The notes under the pieces were generated by a model that was not told where the DNA came from, did not search any database, and was given only the letters and a program-made list of their open reading frames with translations. From contig NW_006920420.1 of NCBI RefSeq assembly GCF_000344685.1, positions 326,578 to 390,577 of the forward strand: 64,000 bases of DNA, given 5' to 3'. The translations under genes and the position numbers were made by a program. Origin of the DNA: Gloeophyllum trabeum ATCC 11539. Lineage: Eukaryota > Basidiomycota > Agaricomycetes > Gloeophyllales > Gloeophyllaceae. Positions 1-11,076 of this stretch are shown piece after piece (the stretch's first letter is position 1; every line of letters begins with the position of its first letter).

Positions 1-1997
1 GGTAGTTGACATGCTTCAGAGGCCGTTAGCTTACGGCCGTCAACTCAGAACGCCCATGAACGGCATCATTGGTATGACGGAGTTGACCCTTGATAGCGAC
101 CTGAATCGGTCCCAGCGGGAGAGCTTGCTACTAGTCCACAGTCTGGCTCGGTCCCTACTACTGATCATCGATGACATCCTGGATATTTCGAAGAGTAAGG
201 GGCACCCCTCTTCCGCTCACGTACAGTCCGCTAATAATGTTGCAGTTGAGGCTGGTCGAATGACCATGGAAGCCGTGTCCTACTCCTTGCGGCAGACTGT
301 GTTCGGTATCTTGAAGACTCTGGTTGTCCGCGCTTCCCAGAACAACTTGGATCTGACGTACGATGTGGACCCTGACATACCGGATCAACTCATTGGTGAC
401 TCCCTCCGTCTACGGCAAGTTATCACGAACTTGGTCGGTAACGCGATCAAGTTTACGCCGTCGAAGGTCACCAAGAAGGGACACGTTGGTTTGAGCTGTA
501 GGCTTCTGGCCTTGGATGATCAGAGTGTTACTCTCGAGTTCTGCGTCACCGACACGGGAATAGGCATAGCCAAGGATAAGCTCAACCTCATCTTTGATAC
601 CTTCTGTCAAGCCGACGGGTCGACGACTAGGGTGAGTAGCCTGGCTTCGGAGTACAATCTTCTATCTAATAGTTTATTAAGGAATATGGTGGTACCGGCT
701 TGGGTCTATCAATTTCTAAACGTCTCGTCAACCTAATGCAGGGTAATATGTGGGTTGAAAGCGAGGTCGGCAAAGGCAGCAAGTTCTTCTTCACTATTAC
801 TTCCCAAATCAGCCACGTGTCGATGGAGACGATACTTCAAAGAATGGCGCCGTTCTCCAAGCGCACCATCTTGTTCGTCGACACCCTTCACGATCGTACC
901 GGAGTCATCGATCGCATCCAAGAAGTGGGCCTACGTCCCTTCGTCGTCCACGACGCCTCGCAAGTTTCCGACAAGGACCGTTGTCCACATATTGACACCA
1001 TCGTCGTGGACTCTTTGAACGTCGTATGTATATTCTGGCTGTGGCCAAAGTCCTTTTCATTGATCGTATTTCACAGACGGAAGTAATCCGTGAATACGAG
1101 CATCTGCGATACATCCCGATTGTTCTGATCTTGCCAGTACGTGGTTCGCCTACGCCTCACAAGCATCGCCTAATGGCTATGTCTCTATATTCGAAGTCAA
1201 TGCCCCGACTGAACCGTGAGTGACTTGACCAGTAAACTGTATCGAGCACGCGTCTTACCGTCGCACTTCTAGTCAAATGGTGTCTCGATAACAGCATCAG
1301 TTCGCATGCTACCACGCCCGTCTCTGCCCAAGATCTGGCTTCGGCGTTAATCTCAGCACTAGAGTCTTCGACTGTCAGTCCCGTTGCCGCACCTAATGAC
1401 ATCGTCTTCGACATCCTGTTGGCCGAGGATAACTTGGTCAACCAGAAGCTGGCGGTGAAGATACTGGAGAAGTACGGGCATACCGTCGAAATTGCTGAGA
1501 ATGGGTCATTGGCAGTGGACGCATTCAAAGAGCGCGTGCAGCAGAACAGACCGTTCGACATCATCTTGGTACGATGATTCACATTTATGTTATTCCATTA
1601 CTAACGACTCCCCGCTATGTAGATGGACGTATCCATGCCCTTCATGGGTGGTATGGAAGCCACCGAATTAATCCGAGCGTATGAAATGCACAATGGATTA
1701 CCTCGGACACCGATTATTGCACTCACCGCGCATGCAAGTGAGTAACTTACACCCTGTGGGACAATATAGATGTCTAAGGATATTTCTCTAGTGATTGGTG
1801 ATCGAGAGCGATGTTTGCAGGCTGGCATGGACGACCATATCACCAGTAAGTGTAGCAACCAATACATCCGAATCTCTTGCTGACATCGCGCAGAACCACT
1901 ACGACGCGGCGATCTGCTGAATGCCATTAACAAACTCGCGGGAGAGAGAGCGGCGCTCAGACACCGCATGATGCACAGGCCGTCCATTACACCCTGA
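1..1997 (+). CDS. Group III (Nik1/Os-1-type) hybrid histidine kinase, C-terminal part
   Basis: This is the C-terminal part of a cytosolic hybrid sensor kinase of the fungal HOG osmosensing pathway, where the phosphoryl group passes from histidine to a receiver aspartate and on to an HPt protein. Exons read 49-194, 246-631, 682-1023, 1077-1136, 1197-1215 (19 nt), 1273-1568, 1623-1737, 1792-1845 and 1894-1997. Joined, they give [16 protein letters not shown] after the H-box, an HATPase with [15 protein letters not shown] and GGTGLGLSI, a linker, and a receiver domain starting [15 protein letters not shown] with the acceptor region [11 protein letters not shown] and the TKP lysine. The gene is truncated by the window edge: the HAMP repeats and the H-box histidine are outside. 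Bases 1-48 are probably intron, since ctcag|A at 48/49 restores the arginine of RTP. The family match is strong; exon limits are inferred. Confidence 0.9.
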
Positions 1998-2728
1998 CGA
2001 CTCAGTTGTTTCTGTCCGAGTTCATACCCAGCGCTCGTTCATCTGTGTACAGTCACTGTTTTCGCTTAATTTCTGTATTATCACCCTATGTACGTCTGCT
2101 ACGGCAGCTACTCATCAGCCCGAGCATACTGTCCAGAGTCTTGTTCCACATTAATAGCTCTTTCCCCCTCCCCACAGATCATTACATCGTGTATTTTTTG
2201 GGTTCGATCTCACCATCATTCTTCTCTTGTATCATTGTTACAGCAATCATAAATGCGGCGTAGGTCCAGAAGCTTTCGAGGGCATGTTGCTAGATTTCAT
2301 GGATCGTTATTCTGAAGTCCGGCTCACCAATGCGCACCAGTCCGTCGACTGTCAACCTAGCGAATACCTTCATTTGCTTTCCTTATTGTGTGCATCCATG
2401 TGCTCAATCCTGTACATGCCACAGACTAGAGAATCAATTGTTCATATGCTCCTGTACGCTCCATGGCGAGCCCGCATGGTAAGATCTGCCCCTTCGGTAT
2501 TGATGCAACAGTGAAGTAGAACCTTTTATCGTCACCATGACCTGGACGTGAATGGCCAGTATGCCATTGCCAGCCGTTCCTCGGCATGCCACCGGCTAGA
2601 AGAAAATTTAAACTAATAACCGCATTGCGCATATGCCATTGATAGGACTAGGGTCTCGATGTTGAGCTATCGACATAAATACACTCACTTCTGCCTCAGG
2701 TCCAAATACCATCGCGAAGCTACCCACT
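1998..2728. other. Intergenic, nothing recognised
   Basis: This is the spacer between the kinase stop and the decarboxylase start. It holds only short open frames without family signatures. I see no RNA gene or mobile element in it. Confidence 0.5.
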
Positions 2729-3391
2729 ATGAGCAAGGAAGGATCCTCAGAAGACTTCAAAGAAATAGAGGGAAAACACTTCGAATATACCTACGGTTCA
2801 GGATGGACATACGAGGTTAGCCGCGACCTGTTGCTGGTATATTATGTGTTACCTTGCGTCACGACATAGATGTACTTCCGCTCTCCAACGCGATGCGTCT
2901 ATCGCATTCACTCGGGCCCTTTAGCGGGAAGAGTCAATTTCCAACATGCACACTACCAGAAAATCAGAGACAACATCTGGCAGTGCAGCTGGCTTGAAGG
3001 TCAATGATTGTAACTACCAGCCAAGACGGTACTTCCTGCTTACTATTAAGCCTCCCGTAGAAACTGGAACCGTTGTCTCGATGGTTACAGACTTCCAGCA
3101 GCGGATGATGCATACTTTCGCCGCGTTCTCAGAGGGCACTGGGATTCGCCTGAGCAGGTGAATCACAGCCTTTTCAGCGGCCATAGATAGTGTGGATCTG
3201 GCGATCGGCCGGATATTTAGGCGAAAGGATGGAAGCGCAACCCGGAAGATATGGCACACTGGAGGACTTTGGCCCAGCGAGGGAAGGACCAGGCGGATAC
3301 GCATGTTCTCATGGAGCATGCGCAGATGTCCGAGCTGACGACTGGCCAGGGAGAGCTGCCTGACATAGACGACGCTTTGGAGACCACGTAG
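2729..3391 (+). pseudogene. Phenolic acid decarboxylase, single-base frameshift
   Basis: The family decarboxylates ferulic, p-coumaric and caffeic acid to vinyl phenols in the cytosol. Exons are 2729-2815, 2870-2999, 3061-3157 and 3221-3391, with GT-AG introns of 54, 61 and 63 bp. The product shows family landmarks in order: FEYTYGSGWTYE, YRIHSGPLAGRVN, WQCSWLEETGTVV, an FSEGHW-like block, RNPEDMAHWRTLA and a C-terminal DIDDALETT. The frame carrying ETGTVV runs through FSEG at 3129-3136, but HWDSPEQ and all of exon 4 need the next frame. One base is therefore missing in the GAGGG run at 3132-3136; read as is, translation ends early at 3159-3161. All other landmarks are kept, so this is either a very young pseudogene or an assembly error. 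The full-length product would be about 162 residues, normal for the family. Confidence 0.75.
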
Positions 3392-5316
3392 GATTACAGC
3401 GACAGCAGGCGGCCCTATTGTGTACGAGAAAAAACGAGCAGTCAACGAGACTTAACCATAATGTATGACCTCCGAAGCTGACCCTGGAACTACGCAAACC
3501 TTTGTAAGTCGTGCATGCGAGGACTTGTAGGCAACCAGAAAAGATACATATGCTTATTCGTAGTTCTGGGCCGCACGCACGGCATGACTTCATTCCTGGA
3601 ATGATGAACAAATCTGAGAAGGAATCCTTGACAAGGTTTCACTGGCGCGTGTTTGCTCAGAAACCAGCAGCTATGATATTGAAGTTGTGGCGAACCTGTA
3701 CAAAGGCAGCACGATCCTGGATGACGCTCACCTTGAGTTGATGATACATCGATATCGCCTTCAGGAGATCAAGTCGAGCAGCAGAGCCGGGGGAGGTATC
3801 CGCGGAGGAGGTTTCAATGGTAAGTCGCACGACCTTCATTCAATCGCTAGTATGAAGGGGAAAAGCACCCTTCCGCCACAAGCAACATGACTTTCGCATT
3901 CGATTGCTTGAGCTTGATGGAGGCCATGAGAGACGTCTCCGGAGTGCGCCTAGATAGTTTACATGATCAGTTGCGTGTCGTCATCCTACCATTCACCATA
4001 TGCATGCGCCATGACAAGATGATCAAGCTGAAGCAAGTGCTTCAGTACTAATGCCGTTAACACCAAGCCCTCCAGGTGCTGCTGATCCGCGAGATCTCCT
4101 CGGATGAACAGTACCAGTATCGATTCACCAGGGATGGAGGCTAATCAGTTTAATAGGCTGCCTTTAGATTATCAGCTACGCATCTTTCTACACAAGAAGC
4201 ACGATGCACCTAATCAATATAGTGACTGTCGTCCGCGCTTATCATGCCTTATAATGGCTTGTAACCCCCGTCAGGCATGATCAGCGTGACAGAGGCTTAT
4301 ACGCGCTTTTCGATCATTTCTGAACCCGATAACTCTCCTCGAACCTGATTAACTTGTCAGTGCATTATCCGGCATTATATAGCAATACAGTCGAGTCCCT
4401 CTTAACCCATAGTGGCCGGTGGAAGTATGGGTTAAGAGGGACTCGACTGTATCGGTCTTTTCTGATTTTTCCGACACCCCGACCAGCGATTTATGGATGC
4501 ATATGTTTCCTGTTTGCCTCTGCATGAACTACCGATGTAGTCGGCTCCGGAGTCTAGAATACGACGCAGTGACGTCGCAAAGGGACATAGGGCATGCCAT
4601 CTTCGGACGCGTCAGCCAGCGTTCGCTCTCGCTATGTTTTTTCTCTGCAACCGTATGAGCTCGTCAAAGAGGTCCAAAACAATGAGACACGTTCGGGACC
4701 GGTGTGTCGGGAATAGCACTATCACGGCAGCTGATCCACATTTGCAACTGCTGCTGGGAAGATATCCACAACGTTCATGGACGAGGCACGGAAGAACACT
4801 CGAAGCTATAATGGAGTACTGGCGCGTCCTTCTGGTACATAAATATAATACAGGTCCTGCCTTGGTCAGCAGTCCTGATGGCAGCTACGATTTCGCGCCT
4901 CCTCCTCCGCAAGCACGCTAGCGGGCTTGTCTGCAATTCAACCACTGTCTCAGCTAGTTCTGAAGTGATAAGATAGACGCTACCAAGCGCTACCACGGTT
5001 CACTGTTCTTCAACTGGACTCTGTGCTACTCCCGACCCATCTCCGATCGGACGTCTTCCGATCGCACTCCAAGTCTCCGATTCTATCAATGCCGCACATC
5101 CCGAAGTTCTTCCGGGCTTACCAGCCATCTGACCGTTCACGGTGATCCCTCTCGCAGTCACACCTCTAGGTGAAGACGCGCGCGCGGGCCCGTCGCGCTC
5201 ACATCGCCAGGCAAGCCGGCACGATGAGGCATCGCACGCGTATTTAACCAGGACTGTGTCCATACGCGTGAGTCTCGCGCGACGCCCAAGACCCGTTGCG
5301 CGTTGGACCGTCCGTC
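3392..5316. other. Intergenic with possible coding remnants
   Basis: No complete gene is visible. A coding-like stretch around 3520-4050 reads SSYDIEVVANLYKGSTILDD followed by an LELMIHR segment, faintly like the C-terminal part of family 38 alpha-mannosidases, but I cannot place it with confidence. A palindromic miniature element is listed separately at 4388-4449. The rest shows nothing recognisable up to the hydrolase start. Confidence 0.35.
4388..4449. mobile_element. 62-bp palindromic TA-flanked miniature element
   Basis: Left arm 4388-4411 and right arm 4426-4449 are perfect inverted repeats starting CAGTCGAGTCCCTC and ending in the reverse complement. The 14-bp centre is GTGGCCGGTGGAAG. 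A TA dinucleotide flanks both ends (4386-4387 and 4450-4451), as in Tc1/mariner/pogo insertions, and one further base pair on each side is also complementary. The arm and the centre motif GTGG-CGGTGGAA recur at the right end of the large element at 17324-21253. This copy is therefore little more than the two ends joined. Assignment to the pogo branch is inferred from the CAG termini and TA flanks. Confidence 0.65.
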
Positions 5317-6817
5317 ATGGCACTCTATCGACATCTGGCGCTGTTGCTGACTACCCTCGTCGCGGGGCTGGCGATCGTCCTGGCCGCGCCTGTCCAGCCG
5401 ACGATCCTGGGGGGACACTGGGTGGAGACGTGGGTGTCCATGCCGCAGCTTACAGAATACACCAACCTACCCCCGCCGCCGTTCGTAAGCGTCTCTACTC
5501 GGGGTATATAGGAGTGGCGGCCATCTAATCATCCATCCATCCGTATAGAACCAATCGGGGCTCGTGTTCCCCAACTCGACGCTGCGACAGACCCTCCACA
5601 TGTCCGTCGGCGGCTCGCAAATCCGGTTGCAATTCTCCAACGCTTTCGGGTCCGTCGACCTGCCCATCACCGCGGTCACCGTCGCGCTCCCCTCGAACGG
5701 CTCCTCAGGCGACAGCGCGATCGACACCTCGACGCTGCAGACTGTCACCTTCAGCGGGAACCAGTCGATCATCGTGCCCGACGGCTCTTTGGTCGTGTCG
5801 GACCCGCTCAATTTTGCGATCGCGCCGCAGTCGACCATTACCGTGACGATGTACCTCGCCGAGGGCCAGGCGAGCAATTATATCACGTCGCACCCCGGCA
5901 GCAGGGCAACGTCGTATTTCTCGTTCGGGAATTATGTGAATGCGCAGAACATGACAGATCCATCGACACAGAGTATAGCTCACTGGTGCGTTTGTCTGCC
6001 CTCTGGATTTCTGTGCAGTTGATTCTCATTTTTGCGATCAGGTACTTCGTGAGTGCGGTGCAGACATGGGCGCCATCGAGCACGTCCGTATGGGCGATCG
6101 TAGGTGACAGTATCACCGACGGCCGTGGTAGCGACACGGATGGGAACGATCGGTGCTTACTCTCTCTTGGATGATTGCATGCTATACTAACCCCCCCACA
6201 GCTGGCCAGACTTGGTCTTGCGCCGCATGCAAGAAGACCCGCTCACCGCCAACATCGCCGTCATCAACCAAGCCGCCGGCGGCAATCGCATCCTCTACGA
6301 CGGGCTAGGGCCCAATGCGCAAGGCCGTATCGAGCGGGACGTCCTCGCCCAATCCGGGGTTAAATACGCCATGATCTTCGAGGGCGTGAACGACATCGGC
6401 ACGGCCGACACGACCGCCGCGGCGCAGCAGCTCGTCGGCGACCGGTTGCTCCTCGCGTACCAGCAGATCATCACGCGCGTGCACACGTTCGGGATTCCCA
6501 TCTTCGCGGCGACTATCACGCCCTTCGGCGCGCCCAACAACACAATCCAGCCGTACTCGGACCCGACGCGCGAGGCAACAAGGCAGAGGGTGAACGCGTG
6601 GATACGCGGTGGCCCGACGGGGAATGCGAGCTTGTTCGACGCCGTGGTGGATTTCGATGCGATTGTGCGGGACCCTGCGAATCCGGCGCAGTTGAATCCA
6701 ATTTACAACTCGGGGGATTATTTGCACCCGAATGTAGCGGGGTATACGGCGATTGCGGAGGCGTTCCCACTGTCGTTGTTTACGGAATTTGCGTTTGGGG
6801 TTAGCAGTTTCAACTAG
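5317..6817 (+). CDS. Secreted SGNH/GDSL-type esterase
   Basis: Exons 5317-5484, 5549-5985, 6042-6152 and 6202-6817 join in frame to 443 residues. The start at 5317 is followed by a hydrophobic signal peptide (HLALLLTTLVAGLAIVLAAP). An N-terminal beta-rich domain runs to about residue 200. The SGNH hydrolase domain follows: block I VGDSITDG with the nucleophile Ser225, block III EGVNDIG with Asn302, and block V DYLHPN with Asp411 and His414. These are the oxyanion-hole and catalytic residues of serine ester hydrolases, and all are present, so an active enzyme is expected. It probably deacetylates or de-esterifies plant or fungal carbohydrate polymers outside the cell; the substrate is not readable from sequence. 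An in-frame TTG at 5296 is less likely to be the start than this ATG. Confidence 0.87.
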
Positions 6818-7312
6818 AGGGGACAGCTTGTTAACGATACCGGAGACTCTGGACAATGATGCATGATTGTGAAGAGTCTCTGATTGCTGTTGATTGCGAC
6901 GCAGCTGAATCTATCGATACAGTCATCAACCGGTCCTTTACAGCGCGAATCCTTGATGCGATTTTAACCCAAAGCAGGACACCTTTTATCAGATTTATTG
7001 TCATAGATAAATTCACGTTCAAGTTGTGGAGGCTATTTCGCGCCCAGTCGTTTACGCAGCTCTGTCACATTGTAACATGTGCTACCGAACCTCCATCTTG
7101 TCCTTACCAGATGAACAACGGGACTAAGAGAGATTACATACTTACATCGTGAACCTCACATACTCCCTTTCCTGCCATTATGTCCCCAATGCTCCCGTAT
7201 ATTGTGCTGAGGTGTTGCGAGCGCGAGCGTGACGCGGGGCTCGGGTGGCTGTGCTCGCGCCACCGTACTCATCTCCCGTTGTTCGACTTCGTTTTGGGCA
7301 TGCAAGGGAATA

Positions 7313-7921
7313 AGTATACTATCATTTGGGTAGTTTTGCAAAATTTGCAAAACTACCGCAGCCCCTAGAGAGAGCTCCATACCAAAAAAACAATTTAGAG
7401 ACTTTTTAGGCATGTAGATATAGACTAGTAGATACCCTCTGTCAAGTTGGTTTAGGGAAATATTGAGTGGTCATGGAGAGGGAGGAAGAGGAGGGTGTTT
7501 GCAACCACGTACAGACCATGTGAAACCTAGATCTGGTACCCATTCCATGGTCTTTTGCTAGGATTTTAGTTGGACTATACTGGCGTACCATACATTGAGC
7601 TACTCAAGCAGCCCGATTGTGAAGAGATTGAGGATGTAGCTATAGCGATGCTGTTTTGCAAAACTTCGAGAGGCGTGACAAAAACGTGATGGATCTCGCG
7701 GGGATGTCACGCGTGACAAACTTTTGCAAAACCCCCTGCACACCCCGGCATCTGTCCAGCATCCTCTACACCACGTATTAAAATACAAAAAAATCACATT
7801 GGGGTACATAGAAGGGTGCTACACGATGCCATGAAAAAAATATGACGCAAAAGCCAGCGAACTGAGCGCAACACGTCGATTTACAGGAATTTTTGCAAAA
7901 CTACCCAAATGATAGTATACT
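7313..7921. mobile_element. 609-bp MITE-like element with 31-bp perfect terminal inverted repeats
   Basis: The 31 bases at 7313-7343 (AGTATACTATCATTTGGG...) are the exact reverse complement of 7891-7921. The outer AGTATACT octamer is itself palindromic, so the true border may be a TA duplication inside it. Just inside the left end, TAGTTTTGCAAA is repeated in inverse orientation (to 7356), giving a nested hairpin, and TTTTGCAAAAC recurs inside near 7653 and 7724. No transposase frame is present. The structure fits a non-autonomous DNA transposon; the superfamily is unknown. Confidence 0.6.
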
Positions 7922-8927
7922 GTATCTCGAGGTACAAATCGTGCCAGAAAAACGAGCCCACCCGGGGCCACCAGTGCCAAGAAGCCTTTGTATAAAGGAG
8001 TAATAGTACAGTACTGTGAGCTTTGGCTCAAAATGTTTGTAGAGCTGTTTGTAAACTCAGAATGGAGTCTGTGCATTGCCAAACTTACACCTGTAAGATG
8101 GTGAGATACATCCAGAGATTGATATTCTGACTTGCAGACGGTATGCCATGTATCAAGTTCAAACTCGAGCCGATACCCGGCCTTCCTGCTCCATTAATCT
8201 GTAGATCTCCTGTCGCCATCTAATACCTTGTATACACTCCCATTCGAATATACATGTCCTTCCTTGTGCAGCACATACGTCAGAACGTGACCGAACCGGG
8301 TTAGTGGCATTTCGAAATTCTACTGTCAGTGTTACGTTTCGAGTTCACCTCTCGTCGAAGAGCAAGCTGCACATCCTGTATACTCTGACATACGATGCCT
8401 CGTGTTGAGCTCTTGACCTTGGATCAGCATATGTTTTTCCTCTTTCTGAACATCGGCTAGTCGAAGCGTTCCAGGGCGTTCGGTTGACGTAGTGTGCCAT
8501 CGATATCGCTGGCAGTACTAGTGTCATAGCGGAGTCCTTGACATCTGTCTATCCGGCGATCATACCTCCTCGTCCTACCCTCTTAGCGTGGAATGGACAC
8601 ACTGGACCCAGCCTCGAGGTCACCCTGCGCCGAATTAAGGACGCATAGTCTCTATCCGTCCAGTGCAGATGAAGAAGCGGGTCCACACAAGCCCCAGAAA
8701 CACAATCGCTAGGCGCAGCGCCAGTCTATAGCAGGCTGGGCATTGTGTCATGCTGTCCTGTGCTCAATAGTTTACTCGGAACTTGCTTGCGTATTCGTCT
8801 GTCCGAAGCCCCAATATGAAAGAACGAGTGGTACCTTGCTGTCAAATTGGCTGTCCTCTTCACCCCGCACGCTGTCGCCCCCACCTCATGGCATCCACTG
8901 ATATCATAGCCATCGCGCACGCAGGGG

Positions 8928-8935
8928 TATATAAG
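8928..8935 (+). promoter_or_regulatory. TATA box of the lectin gene
   Basis: TATATAAG lies 78 bases before the lectin ATG, inside GC-rich sequence. That is a usual TATA-to-ATG distance for a strongly expressed fungal gene. Confidence 0.6.
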
Positions 8936-9012
8936 ACCCCGTCTAGCGCTGGTATAGGGCAGTATACAGTACCCTTACCACCCACCTGAACTGCACAACC
9001 GACACCGACAAG

Positions 9013-9612
9013 ATGGCGAGCATCCAATCAGGCCAGACCTACAAGATCGTCAACGTCATGGGCGGGACGTGCATGGACCTCTCCGGCGGCGACAACAAGT
9101 CCATCATCGGCTTCGATTATCACGACGGCGGCAACCAGAAGGTGCGTCTCCGCCTGATCCCCGTGTGCGCGCAATGGCACTGACCGATGCGTCTACTTTG
9201 GTAGTGGATCGTCGAGCAGCAGCAGGGCGGGCAGTGGACTTTCAAGTCCGCTGGCTCTGGCCTGTACATCGGCATCGAGCAGCAGCCCGGCGACGGCGTA
9301 CCCCTCGTCGTTGCGCCCTCCCCGTTCCACTGGGACGTCTGGCCGGATGAGCAGGACCCCTCCACTTTCCGGTCAGTTCCATCGAACTTTTACTCACGTC
9401 TCGTTGGTACTGATCAACTATTCTGCAGTGTCTTCGTCCCCAACACCAGCCAGAACTGGGACTTGTCTGACCACGGCAACTCGGCGCCTGGAACCAAGGT
9501 GACACTCTGGGGTAAATGGGAGGGCAAGAATCAGACCTGGAGATTCGAGCAAGGTAAGTCGCTTCTCGATCGTCGTGGATCACGTATCTCAATTCATGAA
9601 TTTACAGCCTAA
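9013..9612 (+). CDS. Ricin-B-type beta-trefoil lectin
   Basis: Exons 9013-9141, 9205-9371, 9429-9553 and 9608-9612 encode 141 residues; the last exon holds only the final two bases of an Ala codon plus TAA. The protein begins MASIQSGQTYKIVNVMGG and contains the CMDLSGGD and GGNQKWIVE signatures of a trefoil repeat, ending with KNQTWRFEQA, the last Q-x-W-type motif. It is a single-domain carbohydrate-binding protein without a signal peptide, so cytosolic or released unconventionally, like many fruit-body lectins thought to act in storage or defence. There is no catalytic or toxin domain. A TATA box lies 78 bases upstream. Sugar specificity cannot be read from the sequence. Confidence 0.85.
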
Positions 9613-11076
9613 ACGCGAGTTGGTCGATTGCGTCGCGTTCTACAAATGGACCTTGTACGATAGGCTTGAAGGGATAAGGAAATGACATGAAATGTATTTG
9701 TGACGTCTCCAACCCGACAACCGGGTTGAAATTCGCGCTACCCTCAGGAGTGCTTCAGATAGTTGGTTCTAGCTATGTATGTACTGCAATGGTCGAGGCA
9801 GCCGCTGCAAGCCCGCGTTTCGTTCACATCGGTTTCGCTTGACGTCTTCCCCAGGGCTCTTCTTCCGTGAGATCTACGGTCCTGTGGCGGGGGTCCATTA
9901 TGCAATCTCAATCCCACGCCATCTGAGACCTTGGTCGGATACTCAACGATAACGGTAGAAACTTTGCAACTCCGTCGTGGCTGCATCTCGCATCTACCCT
10001 GTTCTCTATTTCGGATCGGATAGACGACGGCAAGCCTCCCTTCTGTGTCCGCAAACTTAGCGCCATCTTGTCTAGCTTCTTACTCGAGAGAGGAGTAGGC
10101 TTTCTCGTACTACGAGAAAGCCTACTAGTATGTCTTCACTGGACATACACCTTATTTGCGCTGTCTGTTCTGTCTCGAGCTTGATTATTCATGCCCATAG
10201 AAGCTTTTTGCATTCTTAAGCGGCTCGCCCGAACAGCGCAGTCGACTGCCGCAAAATTGAGCATGATCCACCACACCATCTCCGGCCTGAAGTTACTAAC
10301 TTGGCGCCTTTAATACTTCGTGCGTGACTTCTACGAAGCCCCTTCAGAGCGTTGTGATCTGCGATCCTGCGACTTTTGTAATCATGGAAATGTCTCTATG
10401 CTAACCCGTGGGAGGGTGCGAACCGCCGGTGAGAGGCTGGAAGCAAGAAACCATCCTCATCTCCACGCCACGGCTCCCGCGAAGGGTGCTTTGGTTTTCG
10501 GGAAGGCGGGTTGACAGGGTCTATTCATGGCTTTCCGTAGACTCGCACGTCCGTATGGCTGCGGTGTCACCGCGCTCTCCGAGTCCTTCAAACATATCGA
10601 ACCAGTCGGTGGATCGGGTGGCTCCAGGAAGTCGGCCTGCTACAGACATTGCCTCTCAGCTTTGGCATGACCAAATGCCTTGTTAATGCACGCATCAGCG
10701 CGTGTTCCCCCTAATCTTAGCTGACCGTACTCAGTCCCATAGTGGGGAGAAACACTTCTTCCCATTCGTGCATTCTCACTCAGTTGTATACGGTAGGAGA
10801 TGTCCAATCCAGTCGATTCAGTTCACTTGGAGCCGTGCGTTCTCCCGACACTGTGGCGTGCTTGGGTGTGAGGACGCCATGCGGCCCACTCTGCATAGGT
10901 AGAATCCGTCCCACGTATCCTGTGCTCCTCCGACTGGAGTGCAAGGTGGACATATCGCCTGCCCATCAAGTTATTCATCAAATCCCCTGGCGGTTCGCTA
11001 AACCATAGTAAGTGCGTCCTCGGGCAGAGTTACCTCCCGACATCGCTGATTACAATGCCTTTAGTAGCCCGACAAG
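9613..11076. other. Intergenic, one hairpin
   Basis: I find no gene in this 1.46 kb. A perfect hairpin at 10094-10126 is listed separately. Open frames between 10320 and 11008 have no recognisable motifs. Confidence 0.45.
10094..10126. repeat. Perfect hairpin, 16-bp arms
   Basis: AGTAGGCTTTCTCGTA and its exact reverse complement are separated by one base (10110). No flanking gene ends here. The origin is unknown; it could be a palindromic remnant or an RNA hairpin. Confidence 0.55.

Larger units (their letters stand above)
6818..9012. other. Intergenic with an inverted-repeat element
   Basis: Apart from the element at 7313-7921 and the lectin TATA box at 8928, I see no gene in this 2.2 kb. 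The open frames are short and lack family motifs. Confidence 0.5.

Noticed and set aside
1..48. Apparent loss of the catalytic H-box histidine in the kinase (GRQLRTP instead of SHELRTP)
   Set aside because: The bases before position 49 end in ctcag and make sense as an intron; CG|A from the previous exon restores RTP, so the histidine is probably outside the window.
3511..4052. Coding-like segment with LDDAHLELMIHR, possibly alpha-mannosidase
   Set aside because: Too short and too weak a match, with no neighbouring exons that fit.
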